Shown here piece by piece: positions 53,398 through 61,346 of a DNA stretch of 64,000 bases. The notes under the pieces were generated by a model. That model was not told where the DNA came from and searched no databases. It worked only from the letters and a program-made list of their open reading frames with translations. Source of the DNA: Enorma massiliensis phI (lineage in GTDB: Bacteria; Actinomycetota; Coriobacteriia; Coriobacteriales; Coriobacteriaceae); NCBI RefSeq assembly GCF_000311845.1, contig NZ_HE978575.1, positions 270,715 to 334,714 on the forward strand. The letters are read 5' to 3'. Positions within the stretch are counted from its first letter, which is position 1; every line of letters starts with the position of its first letter. The translations under genes were made by a program, and so were the position numbers.

Positions 53398-54474
53398 TTA
53401 GAACCCGTTGCGGTTGGCGAAGCGCTCTGATTCGTCGTAGACGCCGTCAACGGATTCCGCCCAGGGAATGAAGTCGGGCGTGTCGACGATGATGCCGTCG
53501 GCGTCCCATGCCGCTTGGTGAGAGAGGTCCCAGGCTTCGCGCGGTTGCGGGCGCACGGGCAGGTACGGTGCCATGTAGGTGGGGTTGAGCAGGAAGAACG
53601 CTCCTCCTTCGCATCGCGCGGCAAAATCGCGGAGCGCCCTGCGCGCGGGCTTGCGGCGACCGAGCTTGTAGAGCAGGAGCGTGCGGGCAAGCAGGAACCA
53701 CGGCGAATCGTCGAGCACCGCGGCGGCGCGCTCGCCGCGCTCCGCCTCGAGTTCATGGGCGAAGGCGAAAAAGCCCTCCTCATCTTCCAAGCGCGCGAGC
53801 GCCAGGAACACCGTGCCCTCGGCATGGCTCGGGTACCCCGAAGCCCGAAGCACCAGGCGCGCATAGCGCTCGGCCGCCCGGTAGCGCGCGCTCGCGAGGC
53901 ACATCTGGGCGAGCGCTTCGAGCGTGTGGAGCCAACCGACGAGCGTCGGCTCCTCGACGGTCAAGACGGCTGTCGTGGTGATCGGGTCTGCGCCTTCGAG
54001 CGTGCGCTCCGCCACGAACCGTTCATCCCAAAAATGAGGCGCGTTGTCGGAGAACCCCGCTACGTTGCTCACGAGCTGCTCGTGCACGCGGTGCTCGAGC
54101 TTCATGAGCTCGCCGAGGCAGGCGTCGATGCTGATGTTCGAGAGCAAAAGCCCCACGAGGTTCGCGTCGATGCACATGCGGTCGGTTTCGGCGATCTTGA
54201 ACAGGGCGAGCCGCGTCTCGTCGAAGAGCTGGGCGCGCTTGCGATCGAACTCTTCGTCGTCCGGAACGTCCTCGATGGCGCGGAGGCGCTGCATGAGGTG
54301 CTCGTGGGCATGGGCGTAGGCAACGAGAGCCTGCTCATGGGCGCTGTTGGCGTATTTCTCCATGCGCTGCGGGATGTCTTTGTGCACGAGCTCGCGCGCC
54401 GCCGCCGTAAGCTCCGGGTGCGCCGCCAGATACATGCGCTCCAGGTATGCCGAGACGTAGGTCCGCGCTTCCAT
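53398..54474 (-). CDS. Unknown helical-repeat protein, partner 2
   Basis: A 358-residue, alpha-helical, acidic protein that I cannot assign. The C-terminal half has TPR-like helices (CLASARYRAAERYARLVLRA, ERAAAVLDDSPWFLLARTLLLYKLGRRKPARRAL), followed by an aromatic tail (NPTYMAPYLPVRPQPREAWD). No signal peptide or catalytic motif is visible. Its ATG overlaps the stop of the upstream gene by one base (TGATG), so it is translationally coupled. Confidence 0.8.
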   Translation of the reverse strand: MEARTYVSAYLERMYLAAHPELTAAARELVHKDIPQRMEKYANSAHEQALVAYAHAHEHLMQRLRAIEDVPDDEEFDRKRAQLFDETRLALFKIAETDRMCIDANLVGLLLSNISIDACLGELMKLEHRVHEQLVSNVAGFSDNAPHFWDERFVAERTLEGADPITTTAVLTVEEPTLVGWLHTLEALAQMCLASARYRAAERYARLVLRASGYPSHAEGTVFLALARLEDEEGFFAFAHELEAERGERAAAVLDDSPWFLLARTLLLYKLGRRKPARRALRDFAARCEGGAFFLLNPTYMAPYLPVRPQPREAWDLSHQAAWDADGIIVDTPDFIPWAESVDGVYDESERFANRNGF

Positions 54475-55562
54475 CAGTTCTCGCCTCCGCCGCCCACGCC
54501 CCGCGCGCCATGTGGAGCGCGCTGGCGTTTCGCGGATTCCTGAAGGTCTCCCTCAACGAGCTCGTGCGTGGCGATCCACACTGCGAGTCCGGCGTTGTCG
54601 GGCGCACCGAGCCCCTCTTGCAGGAGCGGCGTAGCTTCGCTTATGGCGAGCACGAGTTCATCCTCGCTTCCGGGCATCACGTTAACGCGCCCGAAGACGC
54701 CGTCGGGGAACTCGGCTTGGAAGTAAAGCGCCTCGGCTGCGTGCGGGTAGGTCTGGAGTATCGAGCGCAGTGCCCGGGTCGCGCCCGCGAAGTCGAGCTC
54801 GTGGTAGGCGATGGCGAGCTCGGCAAGAAGCTCCCATGCGTCAGAGGTCTTTTCGGCAAGATGGTGCCGGCGGCGGGCGGGTGTGGGCGAGCGGTACGCC
54901 GCGGCGTGCTTCTGACGAAAGCGACGCAGGTCATCGCGGGTACATTCAAGTTTTGCCATGGCGAGCACCGCGGTCAGGCGCACATCGGCGGGATCGTCGG
55001 GCGCGAAAGCGAGGCAGTCTTCGGCAGCATCGAGCGCGAGGCGGTATTGCCCGGCTACGAGCGCGCGTGCGGCGATGGCGGCAAGCCAGCGCACATAGGG
55101 CCGCTTGCCAAACCCGTTCGCGAATTCCCGCGCATAGACATCGTGGGCGGAGGAGACCATCTGCTCGAGGTCCGCCTCTACCTCAGCCCGGTGGTCGATG
55201 AGGTAGCCCACATAGGCGTCGTTCGTTTCGGCTTCCACCGCCGCGAGCATGCGCTTGGCGTCCCAGTTACCGGGGTCGAGCTCGCATGCCTCGCGTAGCT
55301 GCGCCTCGGCTTCTGCCGCCTCGCGATCGGCGGTTTCGTCGTCTTGGGCGAAGGGCAGGCGGTAGTCGATGGTCTCGGTAGCAAGGGTGACCAGGTGGAA
55401 TGACCTATCGCAATCGGTGGCAACGAGGCTCGCCGGGTCGCGGTTGTACTTCTGCAGGCACGATTCGATGAACGGCGCGTTCTCGATGGGATAGATGCGC
55501 TCGCGCTGCATCGCGCCGAGGATCAGGCGCAGGCAATCTTCTTGTATGGGGTCGTATGCCAT
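54474..55562 (-). CDS. Unknown helical-repeat protein, partner 1
   Basis: A 362-residue protein, first of a coupled pair. It begins MAYDPIQEDCLRLILGAMQR and contains TPR-like segments (AAEAEAQLREACELDPGNWDAKRMLAAVEAE, ALVAGQYRLALDAAEDCLAFAPDD). The tail is basic and glycine-rich. GGGAGG precedes the start at 55562. The length of about 360 residues and the TPR content match partner 2, so an old duplication or a heteromeric complex is possible. Confidence 0.8.
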   Translation of the reverse strand: MAYDPIQEDCLRLILGAMQRERIYPIENAPFIESCLQKYNRDPASLVATDCDRSFHLVTLATETIDYRLPFAQDDETADREAAEAEAQLREACELDPGNWDAKRMLAAVEAETNDAYVGYLIDHRAEVEADLEQMVSSAHDVYAREFANGFGKRPYVRWLAAIAARALVAGQYRLALDAAEDCLAFAPDDPADVRLTAVLAMAKLECTRDDLRRFRQKHAAAYRSPTPARRRHHLAEKTSDAWELLAELAIAYHELDFAGATRALRSILQTYPHAAEALYFQAEFPDGVFGRVNVMPGSEDELVLAISEATPLLQEGLGAPDNAGLAVWIATHELVEGDLQESAKRQRAPHGARGVGGGGEN

Positions 55563-55784
55563 GGGCCTCCCTCCGCGCTGTCTGAGCGCATTACCGCGTG
55601 CGCTATGGCTGCTCTCCGCGCGCCGACGTATCTCGGCGCTTCGTATGGTGAATGAAATAGGATAGCACGTACGGGTATGTTCTGCCACGCGCGTGCTTGC
55701 GAGCGCGTTTGTGTGAGGGCTTTGGGGTAGTGCTCGCGTTCTCGGGCGAGTTTCGGACAACGTTTGCCTTGTCGGGCGAAGTTC

Positions 55785-55814
55785 GAGCGCCGCCCGCGTT
55801 CTCGGGCGGCGCTC
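55785..55814. repeat. Perfect 12-bp GC hairpin upstream of the alcohol dehydrogenase
   Basis: GAGCGCCGCCCG (55785-55796) pairs with 55803-55814 around a 6-nt loop. It lies in a set of TCGGGCGAGTTTCG-type repeats. No T-run follows. The gap 55563-56136 also has an AT-rich patch near 55915-55975 with a TAGAAT that may belong to the adh promoter; no clear Rex site was found. Confidence 0.6.
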
Positions 55815-56136
55815 CAACCCCGTCCGATAACGTGCATCGCGCGCTGTGTCACGGGCGCATCCAGCACTGTGCTCCGCGTGTGATCAATTTCAACTCCTCG
55901 CATTTCCCGCGAGGCTAAAGACCCCCTCTTTTATGCAATCGACTGAATACAAAATGTTTCCGCGCGGTAGAATGTCCGTTGGTGACAGGGATGAGCGAGA
56001 AGCCCGGGGCGGTTCCGAGCTGTGCGAGCCGCAGGTTTCCGGGGAGATTGCGCCCGGTCTATGGTGGTCCTAACGGGGCCGAATGAGCGGTCTCGTGAGT
56101 AATCAAGCCGAGAGAGGCTTGTGTTTGGAGGCACAT

Positions 56137-57351
56137 ATGGGACGTTTTACCAACCCGCGCGACCTGTACTTTGGTGAGGGCGCCCGTCATGAGGTGAAGA
56201 ACCTCAAGGGCTCTCGTGCCATGATCGTCACCGGTGGCGGCTCCATGCGCCGCGGCGGCTTCCTGCAGGATGTCGAGGCGGACCTCAAGGAGGCCGGCTT
56301 CGAGGTCGAGATCTTCGAGGGCGTCGAGTCCGACCCGTCCGTCGAGACCGTCATGAAGGGCGCGAAGGCCATGGAGGCCTTCCAGCCCGACTGGATCGTC
56401 GCCATCGGCGGCGGCAGCCCTATCGACGCCGCCAAGGCCATGTGGCTGTTCTATGAGTATCCGGAGGAGACCTTCGAGCAGGCCATCGTGCCGTTCAGCT
56501 TCCCCGAGCTCCGCACCAAGGCCAAGTTCTGCGCCATCGCCTCGACCTCCGGTACCGCGACCGAGGTCACCGCGTTCTCCGTCATCACGGACTACGAGAA
56601 GGGCATCAAGTACCCGCTCGCCGACTTCAACATCACGCCTGACGTGGCCATCGTTGACCCCGAGCTTACCTACACCATGCCGCAGAAGCTCTGCGCGCAC
56701 ACCGGTATGGACGCGCTGACCCACGCCATCGAGGCCTATGTCTCCACCGCGGGCTCCATGTTCACCGACGCCAACGCGCTGCACGCCATCCGCGAGATCG
56801 TCGAGTGGCTGCCCAAGAGCTACCAGGGCGACAAGGAGGCCCGTCAGCACATGCACGAGGCTCAGTGCATCGCCGGTATCGCCTTCTCCTCTGGCCTGCT
56901 CGGCATCGTGCACTCCATGGCGCACAAGACCGGTGCTGCCTTCACCGGTGACCACATCATCCATGGTTGCGCCAACGCCATGTACCTTGGCAAGGTCATC
57001 CAGTTCAACGCCAAGGACGCCCGCGCCAAGAGCCGCTACGCCTACATCGCCAAGGAGGTCCTGCACCTCGCCGGTGAGACCGAGGACGAGCTCGTGGCCG
57101 CCCTCGTGCAGGAGATCCGCGACCTCAACGACAAGCTGGACATCCCGCAGGGCATCAAGAACTACGGCAAGGGCGGCGTGAAGGCCGACGAGTCCATCAT
57201 CGACTACGCCGAGTTCGAGGAGAAGAAGAGCCGCATCGCCGTCGACGCCATCGGCGACGCCTGCACTGGCTCCAACCCGCGCCAGCCAACGCCCGAGGAG
57301 ATGGAGAAGCTCCTCGAGTGCGTCTACAACGACGTGGACGTGGACTTCTAA
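56137..57351 (+). CDS. Iron-containing alcohol dehydrogenase
   Basis: A 404-residue group III Fe-ADH of the butanol-dehydrogenase/fermentative type. It shows YFGEGARHEVK, the NAD(P)-binding VAIGGGSPIDAAKAMW, STSGTATEVTAFSVI, the metal-binding TGMDALTHAIEAYVS, and HSMAHKTGAAF with further ligands. GGAGG lies five bases before ATG 56137. Codon use is strikingly uniform (almost only C- or G-ending preferred codons), which suggests high expression. A strong terminator follows. It probably reoxidises NADH in fermentation. Confidence 0.93.
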   Translation: MGRFTNPRDLYFGEGARHEVKNLKGSRAMIVTGGGSMRRGGFLQDVEADLKEAGFEVEIFEGVESDPSVETVMKGAKAMEAFQPDWIVAIGGGSPIDAAKAMWLFYEYPEETFEQAIVPFSFPELRTKAKFCAIASTSGTATEVTAFSVITDYEKGIKYPLADFNITPDVAIVDPELTYTMPQKLCAHTGMDALTHAIEAYVSTAGSMFTDANALHAIREIVEWLPKSYQGDKEARQHMHEAQCIAGIAFSSGLLGIVHSMAHKTGAAFTGDHIIHGCANAMYLGKVIQFNAKDARAKSRYAYIAKEVLHLAGETEDELVAALVQEIRDLNDKLDIPQGIKNYGKGGVKADESIIDYAEFEEKKSRIAVDAIGDACTGSNPRQPTPEEMEKLLECVYNDVDVDF

Positions 57352-57379
57352 CGTAAACGCTGCAACGCTGCATGCGCGG

Positions 57380-57418
57380 GGGCCCGCCTCGGACACGGTC
57401 CGGGGCGGGCCCTCTTTT
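57380..57418 (+). terminator. Terminator after the Fe-alcohol dehydrogenase
   Basis: GGGCCCGCC (57380-57388) pairs with 57404-57412, with further pairing of CGGAC and GTCCG inside, followed by TCTTTT. Confidence 0.93.
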
Positions 57419-57443
57419 GCTGTGCGCCCTGTGGCTTTCTCTG

Positions 57444-58520
57444 CTAACCGATGATTTGCACGCCCTTGGGGTAGCGGTTGAGCACCTCGCAGCCGTCCTC
57501 GGTCACGATGACGAGGTCCTCGATGCGAACTCCCAGGTCTCCCGGCAGGTAGATACCCGGCTCGATGGAGAAGCACATGCCCGGCTGCACCGGCTCATCG
57601 TGCGTGGCCGAGACATCGCCGGGCTCATGATCTTGAAGACCGATCTGGTGGCCCAGGCGATGGTTGAACTGCGGACCCCAGCCGGCGTCTTCGATGATGC
57701 GCCGCGCGGTGAGATCGATCTCGGCGAAGGTGACGCCGGGCCGCACGATGGCCTCGGCTGCCTCGTTGGCGCGAAGCACCGTCTCGTACACGGCCCGCTG
57801 GTGTTCGGTGGGCTCGGCCGTGAAGAACGTGCGCGTCATGTCCGAGCAGTACCAATCGCGCTTGCAACCCACGTCGAAGAGCACCATGTCGCCCGCGGCG
57901 AGCGCCGTTTCGTCGGGTTCGTGGTGCGGGTCGGCGGCGTTCGGGCCAAAGCTCACGATGGGCGAGAACGAATGGTCCTCGGCTCCCAGGCGCCGGTACG
58001 TGCCAAGGAGGCCCTCGGCGATGGCAAGCTCGGTAACGCCGGGACGAACCTGCTCAACGAGCCATGCCATGGCCTCGTCGTTTGCCGCGGAGGCGGCGCG
58101 CATGAGCTCCTGCTCGCGGGCGTCTTTGATGGCGCGGGCGTCGTCGACGGCATCCGAGGCGAGCACGAAGGCGCGTGCGGCCCCCGCTTGCATGAGCGGG
58201 ACGAGCCAGCGAGCGGAGAGTTCCTTATCGACGCCCAGCGGGCGCGTGGGGTCGATGACCGCCGAGAGCATGGGGATCGGGTCGTCCGTATCGGAATGCG
58301 AGACGATGCGCGCCCCCGTGTTTGAGGCATCGGGGAAGAGCCGGTTTACGAAGAGCGTCGGTACGCCGGTGCGGGGCAGGTAGAGTGCCAGCAGGCGTTC
58401 GTACGGCTCGGTGTAATAGCCCGTGAGCCACCAGATGGAGAGCGGGTCGACGATAAGCAGCTGGTCGAGGTCGCGTGCCTGCAAGTTAGCGCGCACGCGA
58501 TCGATACGTTGGGTGTTCAT
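57444..58520 (-). CDS. M24-family Xaa-Pro aminopeptidase/dipeptidase
   Basis: A 358-residue metallopeptidase cleaving X-Pro bonds. The creatinase-like N-terminal domain (LLIVDPLSIWWLTGYY) is followed by the pita-bread fold with VLFDVGCKRDWYCSDMTRTFF (first metal aspartates), FNHRLGHQIGLQDHEPG (histidine) and SIEPGIYLPGDLGVRIEDLVIV (glutamates). All five metal ligands appear to be present. GGAGG precedes the start at 58520. Confidence 0.92.
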   Translation of the reverse strand: MNTQRIDRVRANLQARDLDQLLIVDPLSIWWLTGYYTEPYERLLALYLPRTGVPTLFVNRLFPDASNTGARIVSHSDTDDPIPMLSAVIDPTRPLGVDKELSARWLVPLMQAGAARAFVLASDAVDDARAIKDAREQELMRAASAANDEAMAWLVEQVRPGVTELAIAEGLLGTYRRLGAEDHSFSPIVSFGPNAADPHHEPDETALAAGDMVLFDVGCKRDWYCSDMTRTFFTAEPTEHQRAVYETVLRANEAAEAIVRPGVTFAEIDLTARRIIEDAGWGPQFNHRLGHQIGLQDHEPGDVSATHDEPVQPGMCFSIEPGIYLPGDLGVRIEDLVIVTEDGCEVLNRYPKGVQIIG

Positions 58521-58566
58521 GAAGCCTCCTCGGTGGCAAGCGGGATGCGGGGCCCCCGCTGCGTGT

Positions 58567-59256
58567 TCAGTCAACGCTGAGTGTACGCCACGCGCGCCGT
58601 GCGGTTTGGCGGGAAACCGAATGGTGACATATGGTTGCCGGGCTCGTTGAGCAGTCGGTGCGCAGTAATCGGTTCGCAGCAGAGAGTATGCTGTGGGCAC
58701 TGCTAAGGATACGTGGCCCGTTTGTGCTGCGCGCCTTTCGCGAGAGCAATCCGGCAGGGCGTTCCATGAGCCGCCGGAAGACCGACGCCGCATCGGGTTC
58801 GCCCGCGGGATCGCGGCTCTCGAGCAGCACGTCGACTAGGCCGTTCTCGAGCATCGAGCGCAGCGCGCTCATGGGCGCCATGCGAATCACCGGATCGAAC
58901 CCCTCGACCTCAGCATTCATGCGCTTGAGGGCAGAGGCGATAAGCTGCGCCTCAAGGCCGTCATGCACGCCGATGCGAAGCTGCTGCGAGCTCGGGCGCT
59001 GCTTGTGTTTCAAGCGACGCTCGGCGCGTGCGGCAAGGTCGAGGATGTCGTTTGCGTATTCAAGAAAGGCAAAGCCGTCGTCCGTGAGGCAGACGGTGCG
59101 CGTGCTTCGCACGAGCAGCGCGCAACCCAGTTCGTCTTCGAGTGCCTTGATCTGGTGGCTCACCGTGGGCTGCGACACGTGGAGCGCCTCGGCCGCCTTG
59201 GAAAACGAGAGCTGCGCGGCCACCTCGACAAAGCAGCTCAGTTGCATGGTGTTCAT
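58567..59256 (-). pseudogene. Truncated LysR-family regulator
   Basis: A 229-residue frame. The DNA-binding part is intact (LSCFVEVAAQLSFSKAAEAL, VSQPTVSHQIKALEDELGC, RSTRTVCLTDDGFAFLEYA), and the effector domain starts normally (LRIGVHDGLEAQLIASALK). Similarity ends near residue 165 at FRRLMERP. The last 60 residues look random, and no continuation is found in another frame, so about 130 residues are lost by deletion. It may still bind DNA. It ends 47 bp before the M24 peptidase start. Confidence 0.7.
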
Positions 59257-59299
59257 AGGAGCCTCCCATCAGGCGGGTGTGGGGCTGCATGACGGACAC

Positions 59300-59318
59300 T
59301 AAACGCAAATCTCGTTTA
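59300..59318 (-). promoter_or_regulatory. Candidate LysR-type operator
   Basis: TAAACG (59300-59305) and CGTTTA (59313-59318) form a perfect dyad with a 7-bp centre, 44-62 bp before the LysR gene, the usual position for an autoregulatory site. A likely -10 of gatCAB (TATAAT 59453-59458) lies further on in this divergent region. Confidence 0.5.
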
Positions 59319-59490
59319 CTTATATTCGGAAGGGCTCGAGGCACGAGCCGCTGATGGAAGCGCGGGCATGGTTGCGAGGGCTCCGCCTGGCGCGCCCTGT
59401 GTTTCCACTTGGGACGACGCGCGCCTCCGGTGGCCGCTGAGCCGAGGCAACGTATAATAGAGCGCATTCATGCAACCGGAAGGAGCGCTC

Positions 59491-59796
59491 ATGGCACTCA
59501 GCGAAGACGACGTGCGCGGTATCGCAGACTACGCGCGCATCGCGCTCGAGGGCGACGAGCTTACCGAGATGTGCGCCTACCTGAACGACGCCGTCGCGAT
59601 GCTCGAGCCCGTGCTCGCCTATAACCTGCCCGATATCGATCCCACGTTCCATCCCATCGGAAGCCTTTCGAACGTCATGCGCGACGACATCCCGGATACC
59701 GGGCGCGCGCTTGGCATCGAGGCCGCTTTGGGCAATGCCGGCAGCGCGCGCGACCGCAGCTTCCGCGTGCCTTCGATCTTGGGGGAGGAGGAGTAA
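59491..59796 (+). CDS. gatC: Asp-tRNA(Asn)/Glu-tRNA(Gln) amidotransferase subunit C
   Basis: A 101-residue GatC that wraps GatA and GatB. It begins MALSEDDVRGIADYARIALE and has LNDAVAMLEPVLAYNLPDIDPT and MRDDIPD in the family order. GGAAGGAG precedes ATG 59491; the frame start at 59470 overlaps that site. gatA follows with a one-base overlap. Confidence 0.93.
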   Translation: MALSEDDVRGIADYARIALEGDELTEMCAYLNDAVAMLEPVLAYNLPDIDPTFHPIGSLSNVMRDDIPDTGRALGIEAALGNAGSARDRSFRVPSILGEEE

Positions 59797-61346
59797 TGGC
59801 TGCCATCGACACCCTCTCTGCCGCGCAGATCGCGGCGGGCATTGCCGCCGGCGAGTACTCCGCCGTCGAGGTCGCTCAGGCTGCACTTGCCGCCGTTGAT
59901 GCTCGCGACCCACAGATTCAGGCGTTCCTGCAGGTCACGCCCGAACTCGCTCTGGCTGCCGCGAAACGCGTGGATGCCGCGCGCGCGGCGGGCGAACCCT
60001 TGCCGCCGCTTGCGGGCGTGCCGTTCGCCATCAAGGACAACATGAACCTCGCGGGCACGCGCACGACCTGCGCCTCCCGTATGCTCGAGACCTACGAGAG
60101 CCCCTACACCGCCACCTGTGTCCAGCGCATGCTCGACGCGGGCTGCGTGCCCGTGGGTAAGGCGAATATGGACGAGTTCGCATTCGGCTCCTCGACAGAT
60201 ACCTCGGCCTTCCATCCCACGAACAATCCGTGGAATACCGCGTGCGTGCCGGGCGGTTCGTCGGGCGGCTCGGCGGCTTCCGTTGCCGCGGGCATGACAC
60301 CCATCGCGCTCGGCTCCGATACGGGCGGCTCCATCCGCCAGCCGGCGGCGTTCTGCGGCGTGGTGGGCATGAAGCCCACGTACGGCGCCGTGAGTCGTTA
60401 TGGTGTGGTTGCCTTTGGCAGCTCGCTCGACCAGGTGGGGCCCTTCGGGCGCACGGTCGAGGACGTGGCGCTCGCCATGGATGCGCTCGTGGCGGGCGGC
60501 TCCGATCCGTTCGATTCCACCGCGCAAGAGGTTCCGGCAGTTTTTGCCGAGCATGTGGGGGCGAGCATCGCTGGCAAGCGCGTGGGCATCATTCCCGCGT
60601 TCATGGAGGCCGAGGGCCTCACAGCGGAGGTGCGTCGTGCCGTCGAGGAGGCAGCTCGTGCCCTCGAGGCCGCGGGTGCTGAGCTCGTGGACGTAGACCT
60701 CCCGCACCTCGACGCTGCCATCGCCGCATATTATGTGATCGGCCCGGCCGAGGCATTCAGCAATCTCGCCCGCTTCGACGGCGTGCGCTACGGCTACCAG
60801 GAGCCGGGCTGCACCACGCTTGCGGCGCAGAGTTCGCTTTCGCGCGCGCACGGCTTCGGCGCGGAGGCCAAGCGCCGTCAGATGCTCGGCGCGTACCTGC
60901 TCTCCAGCGGCATTTACGACAAGTACTATTACGCTGCCCAGAAGGCGCGCACGCTCATCACCGAGGATTACGCCCGCGCGTACGAGCAAGTCGACGTCAT
61001 CCTTATGCCCGCGGCGCCGCGCACCGCGTTCAAGCATGGCGAGATCAGCGACCCCACGCAGATGTACCTCTCCGATATGTACACCATCTCGATTAACATC
61101 GCGGGCAACGGCGGCATGACCGTTCCTTTGGGCGTGGGCGAGGAATCTGGCCTGCCGGTTGCCGCGCAGCTTGTGGCACCGGCATTCAAGGACGAGCGAC
61201 TCATCGCGTTCGGCTCCGCGCTCGAGCGTGCGGTGGCTGCCACGCCGGGCGCATGGGGTGCGGGGGTTGCCGACGCGGAGCGCGGTGGCCGGCTCGGGGC
61301 GCCCTGTGCGCCCGCATTCGCTGGGAAGGGAGGTGAGCTCGCATGA
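59796..61346 (+). CDS. gatA: Asp-tRNA(Asn)/Glu-tRNA(Gln) amidotransferase subunit A
   Basis: A 516-residue amidase releasing ammonia from glutamine for the amidation of misacylated tRNA. The Ser-cisSer-Lys triad is visible: Lys in GVPFAIKDNMN, serines in CVPGGSSGGSAASVAAG and SDTGGSIRQPA. It starts one base before the gatC stop (TAATG) and overlaps gatB by four bases (ATGA), so the operon is fully coupled. The C-terminal 25 residues are Gly/Ala-rich. Confidence 0.97.
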   Translation: MAAIDTLSAAQIAAGIAAGEYSAVEVAQAALAAVDARDPQIQAFLQVTPELALAAAKRVDAARAAGEPLPPLAGVPFAIKDNMNLAGTRTTCASRMLETYESPYTATCVQRMLDAGCVPVGKANMDEFAFGSSTDTSAFHPTNNPWNTACVPGGSSGGSAASVAAGMTPIALGSDTGGSIRQPAAFCGVVGMKPTYGAVSRYGVVAFGSSLDQVGPFGRTVEDVALAMDALVAGGSDPFDSTAQEVPAVFAEHVGASIAGKRVGIIPAFMEAEGLTAEVRRAVEEAARALEAAGAELVDVDLPHLDAAIAAYYVIGPAEAFSNLARFDGVRYGYQEPGCTTLAAQSSLSRAHGFGAEAKRRQMLGAYLLSSGIYDKYYYAAQKARTLITEDYARAYEQVDVILMPAAPRTAFKHGEISDPTQMYLSDMYTISINIAGNGGMTVPLGVGEESGLPVAAQLVAPAFKDERLIAFGSALERAVAATPGAWGAGVADAERGGRLGAPCAPAFAGKGGELA

